10,911 nt of DNA. Source: Sphingomonadaceae bacterium (lineage in GTDB: Bacteria > Pseudomonadota > Alphaproteobacteria > Sphingomonadales > Sphingomonadaceae). The stretch is taken from positions 1-10,911 of the forward strand of contig SHLU01000059.1 of assembly GCA_004282995.1 (NCBI GenBank), in the 5' to 3' direction. The translations under genes were made by a program, and so were the position numbers. This document shows, piece by piece, positions 7,220-10,911 of the stretch (the first letter of the stretch is position 1; every line of letters starts with the position of its first letter). Under the pieces are notes generated by a model. The model did no database searches, was not told where the DNA came from, and saw only the letters and a program-made list of their open reading frames with translations.

Positions 7220-8089
7220 TTACTGCGCGTTGGCACCTGCGGGCCGGGCGCGTTCGGCGCTGGCTTCACCATTGGCACTTCCGGCGACTAGGGCGTTACC
7301 CTTGGCGCTGAACATGCCGGCGGGGAGGGTGCGGGTGACCTTGCCCTGAGTGACGACAACCTGTTGCACTTCGCCGCGACCGTTGGCGACGATCTGGCTC
7401 ACATTGCCGAGCGAAGCGCCGTCAGGAGTGGTTACGGGCATTCCGGGGGACACGGTGGCGGCGCCAGCGGCATTTCCGGCCGCACTGCCAGCGACGGCCA
7501 GCGGAGCGGACATGGCGTTGCCAGCCAGCGAGCCATTGCCGTTGGCCGAACCCTGGCCATTGGCGCTGGCGCTACCGAGCGCGGGAAGGCCCGGCATGGC
7601 CGCGCTATTGGCAGCCGCGCGGGCAGTGCCAGTAGCAGTGGCGGTGACCGAACCGGCAACCGAGGCGGCCTGGCCGGCGACCGGAGCGACTGCTCCCGTA
7701 ACGGCATCCGACCCGAGCAACTGGGCGTTGGCACTACCATTGGCCGAGCCCTGGCCGCTGGCCGAACCCGATGCCACGGTAGGCACGGCGAGATCGGCGA
7801 GGCTGGCGGTCGAACCGGTCAGCGAGCCTTCGGCGCTGCGATTTGCCGAGACGCTGCCTTCGCGGGCATTGACCGACTGGTCGCCCGAGGTCGAGGCCGA
7901 GCCGTCGACCGCGCCGCGTACGGTGCGGGTGGTGGAATTGATGGTGCCGCCGATGGTGGAGTTGACGGTCGAATTGATCGAACCGCCGACATTGCCGCCA
8001 AGGCCGCCGCCAAGTCCGCCAAGCAACTGGGCCTGTGCCGCAACCGGGAACAATGCGATGGCACTTGCAGTGAGAATGAACTTTTTCAT
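7220..8089 (-). CDS. secreted Gly/Ser/Ala-rich protein with a C-terminal PRC-barrel-like segment
   Basis: ATG 8089 gives 289 residues with a clear Sec signal peptide (MKKFILTASAIALFPVAAQA, probable cut after residue 20). AGGAAA stands just upstream of the start, and the open frame further upstream to 8218 is not supported. The mature protein is low complexity. It has a Gly-rich head (LLGGLGGGLGG), a Ser/Thr/Asn-rich stretch (39-60) and an Ala/Gly/Ser body with two related GSAS..GQGSANG blocks (about 108-118 and 172-184). Residues 212-268 resemble a PRC-barrel strand pattern: SPGMPVTTPDGASLGNV, then VANGRGEVQQVVVTQGK. It has no Cys. It is presumably periplasmic or surface-exposed. The function is unknown. 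It lies 110 bases downstream of the S8 protease gene and carries its own promoter-like motif. Confidence 0.82.
   Translation of the reverse strand: MKKFILTASAIALFPVAAQAQLLGGLGGGLGGNVGGSINSTVNSTIGGTINSTTRTVRGAVDGSASTSGDQSVNAREGSVSANRSAEGSLTGSTASLADLAVPTVASGSASGQGSANGSANAQLLGSDAVTGAVAPVAGQAASVAGSVTATATGTARAAANSAAMPGLPALGSASANGQGSANGNGSLAGNAMSAPLAVAGSAAGNAAGAATVSPGMPVTTPDGASLGNVSQIVANGRGEVQQVVVTQGKVTRTLPAGMFSAKGNALVAGSANGEASAERARPAGANAQ
7542..7756. repeat. imperfect direct repeat inside the low-complexity gene
   Basis: TTGGCCGAACCCTGGCC (7542-7558) recurs as TTGGCCGAGCCCTGGCC (7740-7756), 16 of 17 bases identical. The two copies encode the Gln-Gly-Ser-Ala-Asn blocks of the PRC-like protein, which suggests internal duplication of a coding segment of about 200 bases. 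Confidence 0.55.
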
Positions 8090-8113
8090 GTCCGTTTCCT
8101 TTCGGTCATTGAT

Positions 8114-8137
8114 GCGAGCCTGAAATCTGTGGCTCGC
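8114..8137 (-). promoter_or_regulatory. leader hairpin upstream of the PRC-like gene
   Basis: GCGAGCC (8114-8120) and GGCTCGC (8131-8137) form a perfect 7-bp stem with a 10-base loop. It lies between the candidate promoter at 8146-8168 and the ribosome-binding site next to ATG 8089. It would be in the 5' untranslated RNA and could affect stability or initiation. Confidence 0.4.
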
Positions 8138-8145
8138 TCGAAGGG

Positions 8146-8168
8146 GAAACGGGTGGCCGGTGCGGTTT
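8146..8168 (-). promoter_or_regulatory. candidate ECF-type promoter/operator AAAC-N13-CGTTTC before the PRC-like gene
   Basis: On the - strand AAAC (8168-8165) is followed by 13 bases and CGTTTC (8151-8146), 56 bases before ATG 8089. The same two boxes with the same spacing, and a spacer also containing ACCGGC, occur in the inverted repeat between the S8 protease and sigma genes. AAAC and CGTT resemble ECF -35 and -10 elements. The spacer is a few bases shorter than the usual 16-17, so an operator remains possible. Confidence 0.45.
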
Positions 8169-8199
8169 AATTCATCGGCATCAAAATTTTTTGAAAAAC

Positions 8200-9462
8200 C
8201 TAGTTGGCGCGTGCGCATTTACCGCACAGCAGGCCGCGGCCGTAAACCGCGTCGGTGCCTTTGGCGCCAAGGTCGCGCGCTTCATTGTCGACGGCGCTGC
8301 GCCAGTCCGCCTGTCCGTCCATCGCAGCGGCGATCCGCGCTGCAGCCAGCGGGGTAGCGAAAGAAGTGCCGCGCCAGCGGCTGCGCTTGCCTTTGGCGTC
8401 GAGGGCATAGACGTCTGCGCCAGGAGCTGCGTAGTCGAGATGCAGGGCTCGCCCGGCCTCGATCAGTGCCCGGTTGCGGCCATCGACCCCCGTTATGGCG
8501 ACTACCCCTTCATACGAGGCCGGATAAGCGGGTGGTGCAGCAGGTCCATCATTGCCCACTGCGGCGACCACGACCACTCCCTTGCGTCGGGCCGCGGCGA
8601 TGGCATTGGCAACAACTGAATTGCGAGGGCCGACCAGACTGATCGTTACCACCTTGCTGCCGCTCGCGGTCAGCCAGCCGAGGCCGCGCGCGATGGCCAG
8701 AGCGTTACCTCCGGCGGGATCGGTGCCATAGACATCGGCCACGCGCACACGGGCGACGCCGGCGCTCTTGAGGAGCGAAGCGATTGCGCTGCCGTGATTC
8801 GAAGCAAAAGGCGCGCCCTTGGCAAAACCCTTCTGGCTACTGACGCCAATGGATGGTCCCGGCGCGCCGTCAATCATGCCGACTTCCGTGCGGACGGTTG
8901 CGGCAGCTGATTGCAACGCCATCGGCAGTGCGGCAGCGGCGGTCGGCGTGGATGTGCCCGAGTGGTAATGCAAATTGTCGGCGCTGATATCCGCGCCGGG
9001 TGCCAGCTCGATCGCCAAGGATTGTGCAGTGGCGAGATCCAGCCCGGCAGGGATCCCGATCCGGGTTACCGTCATGTCCAGTCCTTCGATGCTCTCGGTC
9101 GAGAGGACCGGGAACCCTGCATGTCGGAGAATCTCGAGCACCTCGGCGCCTGCGCCCTGGACAAGCAGTTCGCCGCGCCGCGCCAGTTCGCCCCGCGCGT
9201 CGCGCTCGATCAGGTTGCGATGTTGCCGCAACAAACGATCAGTGGCCCGCTCGCGCAGGCGGATAAGTCGCCGGGCCTCTCGCTGGAGGCGCATATCAAG
9301 TTCGTCCAGAGTGGGGTCGAGACGTCCGGCAATTCCATCAAGGGTGCCCGGAACTTCCGGCACTTGCACCTGCGGCAGGGCGATCTGCGCCGCCAGTGGG
9401 TTCGCGAGCGGCAACAGCAAGGCCAGGGCCATCATCATGGTGGGAAGGATCCGTGTCATCAT
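8200..9462 (-). CDS. secreted S8 (subtilisin-like) serine protease
   Basis: From ATG 9462 (or 9459) the protein has 420 residues. A signal peptide covers residues 1 to about 25 (hydrophobic MMMALALLLPLA, then NPLAA). An Arg-rich helical segment, possibly coiled coil or pro-region, spans about 47-100. The peptidase S8 domain spans about 190-410. The triad is complete: Asp198 in VGMIDGAP, His223 in SNHGSAIASLL and Ser367 in GTSFATP, with oxyanion Asn304 in AVGNDGP. Two Cys (413, 416) lie at the C-terminus. AAAAAAGGC stands before the start. The open frame continues upstream to 9849, but that part lies under the sigma gene on the other strand. It likely acts in the periplasm or outside the cell. 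The divergent sigma/anti-sigma pair suggests stress-dependent expression. The substrate is unknown. Confidence 0.92.
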   Translation of the reverse strand: MMTRILPTMMMALALLLPLANPLAAQIALPQVQVPEVPGTLDGIAGRLDPTLDELDMRLQREARRLIRLRERATDRLLRQHRNLIERDARGELARRGELLVQGAGAEVLEILRHAGFPVLSTESIEGLDMTVTRIGIPAGLDLATAQSLAIELAPGADISADNLHYHSGTSTPTAAAALPMALQSAAATVRTEVGMIDGAPGPSIGVSSQKGFAKGAPFASNHGSAIASLLKSAGVARVRVADVYGTDPAGGNALAIARGLGWLTASGSKVVTISLVGPRNSVVANAIAAARRKGVVVVAAVGNDGPAAPPAYPASYEGVVAITGVDGRNRALIEAGRALHLDYAAPGADVYALDAKGKRSRWRGTSFATPLAAARIAAAMDGQADWRSAVDNEARDLGAKGTDAVYGRGLLCGKCARAN

Positions 9463-9469
9463 TGTCGTA

Positions 9470-9536
9470 TTGCCTTTTTTTGCATTAAGCATGGATGAAA
9501 CGGACCGGCAGCATCGTTTCATCCATGCAAAGGCAA
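9470..9536. promoter_or_regulatory. bidirectional promoter/operator: perfect 14-bp inverted repeat between protease and sigma genes
   Basis: GCATGGATGAAACG (9489-9502) and CGTTTCATCCATGC (9515-9528) are perfect inverted copies around a 12-base centre. The symmetry continues outward: TTGCCTTT (9470-9477) mirrors AAAGGCAA (9529-9536), but the left side carries 11 extra bases (9478-9488). Each strand therefore reads AAAC-N13-CGTTTC-ATCCATGC and then AAAGGCAA. In the - direction AAAGGC sits where the ribosome-binding site of the S8 gene should be. This fits one duplicated promoter-plus-leader serving both genes, probably under ECF sigma control. A dimeric repressor site or RNA hairpin is the alternative. 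Confidence 0.6.
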
Positions 9537-10030
9537 GGAATCTGACCCAAGGCTTCGAACAGCAGGTGCTCGCGCTGCTGCCGCGTTTGCGGCGGTTTGC
9601 CATCGGGCTTGCCGGTTCGGCTGCCGATGGGGACGATCTGTGCCAGATGACCCTCGAGAGGGCCCTGACCCGCCGGGAACAATGGCAGGAAGGGACCCGA
9701 CTCGACAGCTGGATGTACCGTATCATGCGCAACATTTTGATCGACGAGAAAAGAGCCGGCGCCCGCCGTTCGCAGACCTTCGTGGACGCCGATGCGGGCC
9801 TGTCGGTTGGTGCCGAGGGCGCGCAGGAGGCGCATGTCGAGTTGTCCAATGTCGACCGCGCAATGCAGCAATTGCCGCCCGACCAGCGCGAAGCGGTGCT
9901 GCTGGTGATGGTTGAGGGCTATGCCTACAAGGAAGCGGCCGAGATCGTGGGGTGCCCGGTCGGCACGCTCAATTCGCGGCTGGTGCGCGGGCGCGACGCG
10001 CTCATTGAGATCCTGGGAGCGGAAGCATGA
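9491..10030 (+). CDS. ECF-type sigma-70 family RNA polymerase sigma factor
   Basis: From ATG 9491 the protein has 179 residues. Region 2 spans about 24-90 (FEQQVLALLPRLRRFAIGLA, then DDLCQMTLERAL, LDSWMYRIMRNILIDEKRA). Region 4 spans about 121-175 (VDRAMQQLPPDQREAVLLVM, then GYAYKEAAEIVGCPVGTLNSRL), which includes the -35-binding helix-turn-helix. Region 3 is absent, as in ECF factors. The stop overlaps the anti-sigma start (ATGA at 10027-10030). The N-terminus is uncertain because ATG 9491 lies inside the inverted repeat and has no ribosome-binding site. A CTG at 9542 would give MTQGFEQQV and is preceded by AAAGGC (9529-9534). It probably transcribes its own gene and neighbouring envelope genes and is held inactive by the anti-sigma factor. 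Confidence 0.92.
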   Translation: MDETDRQHRFIHAKARNLTQGFEQQVLALLPRLRRFAIGLAGSAADGDDLCQMTLERALTRREQWQEGTRLDSWMYRIMRNILIDEKRAGARRSQTFVDADAGLSVGAEGAQEAHVELSNVDRAMQQLPPDQREAVLLVMVEGYAYKEAAEIVGCPVGTLNSRLVRGRDALIEILGAEA

Positions 10031-10737
10031 GTGTGACGAAGGAAATGATTGCCGCTTATGCCGATAGTCAACTGACAGGTGAGGAACTTGTGCGTGTCGA
10101 AGCGGCAATCGCCGCCGATCCTGCTTTGGCGCATGAGGTCGAGGCGCATCGTGCGCTGAAGGGCACGCTGGACGCGCATTATGCCCCTTTGCTCGACCAA
10201 CCGGTGCCAAGCCGGCTGACCGAGATGCTTCACCCGCAACCGGACACCGAAAGTGCTGAAATCGTCAGTTTCGCAGCAGCCCGTCAGAAGCGCGGTCTTG
10301 CTCCGGTGGTGCGCCGCTGGGCGCCACTTGCCGGGCCGGCACTGGCCGCGTCGCTGGTGCTGGCACTGTGGCAGCCCTGGCAGGGTGGGGGCATTGCGCC
10401 CGAAGGCTATGCCGAGACGCAGCTGGCCAGCGCCCTCGATACGCAGCTTGTGGCCGAGCAGGGCAGGGATGCCCAAACGCGGATCCTGCTGAGTTTCGAG
10501 AATTCAGATGGCCAGTTCTGCCGCGCCTTTCGCGGCAATGACACCGGCGGCATCGCCTGCCGTGACGACACTGGCTGGAAGCTGGAACGTCAGTTCGGCC
10601 TCGACGGTGCGCAAGCCACCGAGTTTCGCCAGGCTGGCAGCGAAAGCGACCTTATGGCGGCGGCTCAGGACATGGCCGTAAGCGGTGCGCTTGATGCCGA
10701 GGGAGAGGCAGTGGCGAAGCAGCAAGGCTGGCGCTAA
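10027..10737 (+). CDS. membrane-anchored anti-sigma factor
   Basis: A 236-residue protein with the layout of a single-pass anti-sigma factor. The N-terminal cytoplasmic helical domain has the family-like opening (MSVTKEMIAAYADSQLTGEE) and continues LVRVEAAIAADPALAHEVEA. A linker of about 70-97 leads to one transmembrane helix near 98-117 (WAPLAGPALAASLVLALW) and a periplasmic domain of about 118-236. No HxxxCxxC zinc motif is present, so it is not a ZAS-type zinc anti-sigma. Two periplasmic cysteines (165, 178) could form a disulfide. ATG 10027 overlaps the sigma stop by four bases, so the two are translationally coupled. It should bind the ECF factor at the membrane and release it on an envelope signal. 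The divergent S8 protease is a possible regulator or output. Confidence 0.88.
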   Translation: MSVTKEMIAAYADSQLTGEELVRVEAAIAADPALAHEVEAHRALKGTLDAHYAPLLDQPVPSRLTEMLHPQPDTESAEIVSFAAARQKRGLAPVVRRWAPLAGPALAASLVLALWQPWQGGGIAPEGYAETQLASALDTQLVAEQGRDAQTRILLSFENSDGQFCRAFRGNDTGGIACRDDTGWKLERQFGLDGAQATEFRQAGSESDLMAAAQDMAVSGALDAEGEAVAKQQGWR

Positions 10738-10774
10738 GCTTTCAGGCTCTGCAATCGCCAAGAGTTTTTGGGCG

Positions 10775-10911
10775 GTGCACTTCCTGTTTTTCCACAATCG
10801 CCCGATCAGCGGCTCTGACGCGGCTATCGTGGAGACCATCCAGAGCCTTGAGGAATCGCTGCGAGCGCGCGGCGGAAAGCTCGTCTTGTTCGGAAATACG
10901 CCCATACCCGA
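10775..10911 (+). CDS. 5' part of an unidentified CDS, runs off the window
   Basis: A + strand frame is open from the anti-sigma gene to the window end. From GTG 10775 it reads MHFLFFHNRPISGSDAAIVE and continues TIQSLEESLRARGGKLVLFG, 45 codons with no stop. An ATG at 10694 is in the same frame but would overlap the anti-sigma gene by 44 bases. AAGAG at 10760-10764 could be a weak ribosome-binding site. The amphipathic helix followed by a hydrophobic strand looks like real protein and is faintly like the alpha/beta domain of photolyases. The match is far too short to name it. Confidence 0.45.
   Translation, partial: MHFLFFHNRPISGSDAAIVETIQSLEESLRARGGKLVLFGNTPIP

Noticed and set aside
7350..8170. 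Two long + strand open frames (257 and 268 codons) opposite the PRC-like gene
   Set aside because: They arise from the GC-rich, low-complexity coding of the - strand gene, which has a signal peptide and ribosome-binding site. Their translations are biased (Pro/Ala/Glu or Arg/Gly) and show no domain.
8181..8199. A/T-rich inverted run TTTTTCAAAAA just after the S8 protease stop
   Set aside because: It has no GC stem, so it is unlikely to be an intrinsic terminator. It may simply be an AT-rich spacer upstream of the next promoter.
8975..9490. Upstream 172-codon extension of the sigma factor frame
   Set aside because: It lies wholly opposite the S8 protease, is Ser/Arg-rich without family motifs, and the sigma domains start only after 9540.
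9463..9849. Upstream extension of the S8 protease frame, including an in-frame ATG at 9522
   Set aside because: It overlaps the sigma gene on the opposite strand and would place about 20 or more residues in front of a normal signal peptide. The ribosome-binding site fits 9462.
10504..10905. 133-codon - strand frame over the anti-sigma end
   Set aside because: It is opposite a well-supported anti-sigma gene, shows no motif and has a poor start context.

Overview
The window looks like chromosomal DNA from an alphaproteobacterium, most likely order Sphingomonadales (Erythrobacter/Sphingomonas-like). This is judged from the high GC content, the protein families and the gene neighbourhoods, not from a marker gene. 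It is densely coded, with no gap over 300 bases, and I see no rRNA, tRNA, IS element, phage gene or CRISPR array.

Left part (1-2601, + strand): the end of a tightly packed operon. It holds the last codons of what looks like a circularly permuted ATP-grasp protein, then an alpha-E (DUF403-type) protein, a transglutaminase-like cysteine protease homologue, and Anbu, a bacterial proteasome-type N-terminal-threonine hydrolase. This set is a known conserved neighbourhood whose biochemical job is not settled. After an AT-richer gap comes a LuxR/FixJ-like regulator (2775-3404) whose receiver domain has lost the phospho-acceptor aspartate and the switch lysine.

Middle (3530-6989): apparently ordinary housekeeping genes. 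An extensin-like lipoprotein with M15/LAS-type metal-ligand motifs (- strand) is divergent from a classical SDR oxidoreductase (+ strand). A small VOC/glyoxalase-fold protein and a PutP-type Na+/proline symporter follow, both on the - strand.

Right part (7133-10911): a likely envelope-stress or surface module. An ECF sigma factor and its membrane anti-sigma factor (overlapping genes, + strand) are divergent from a secreted S8 subtilisin-like protease. Next to the protease, on the same strand, is a secreted Gly/Ser/Ala-rich protein with a PRC-barrel-like end, closed by strong hairpins. The divergent region contains a perfect 14-bp inverted repeat, CGTTTCATCCATGC and its complement. The repeat gives both divergent genes the same promoter-like element and nearly the same leader, including the ribosome-binding site. 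A matching element, AAAC-N13-CGTTTC, lies upstream of the PRC-like gene. My inference is that the ECF sigma factor drives itself, the protease and the surface protein through this motif. The last 137 bases open a further + strand reading frame that runs off the window and that I cannot identify with confidence.
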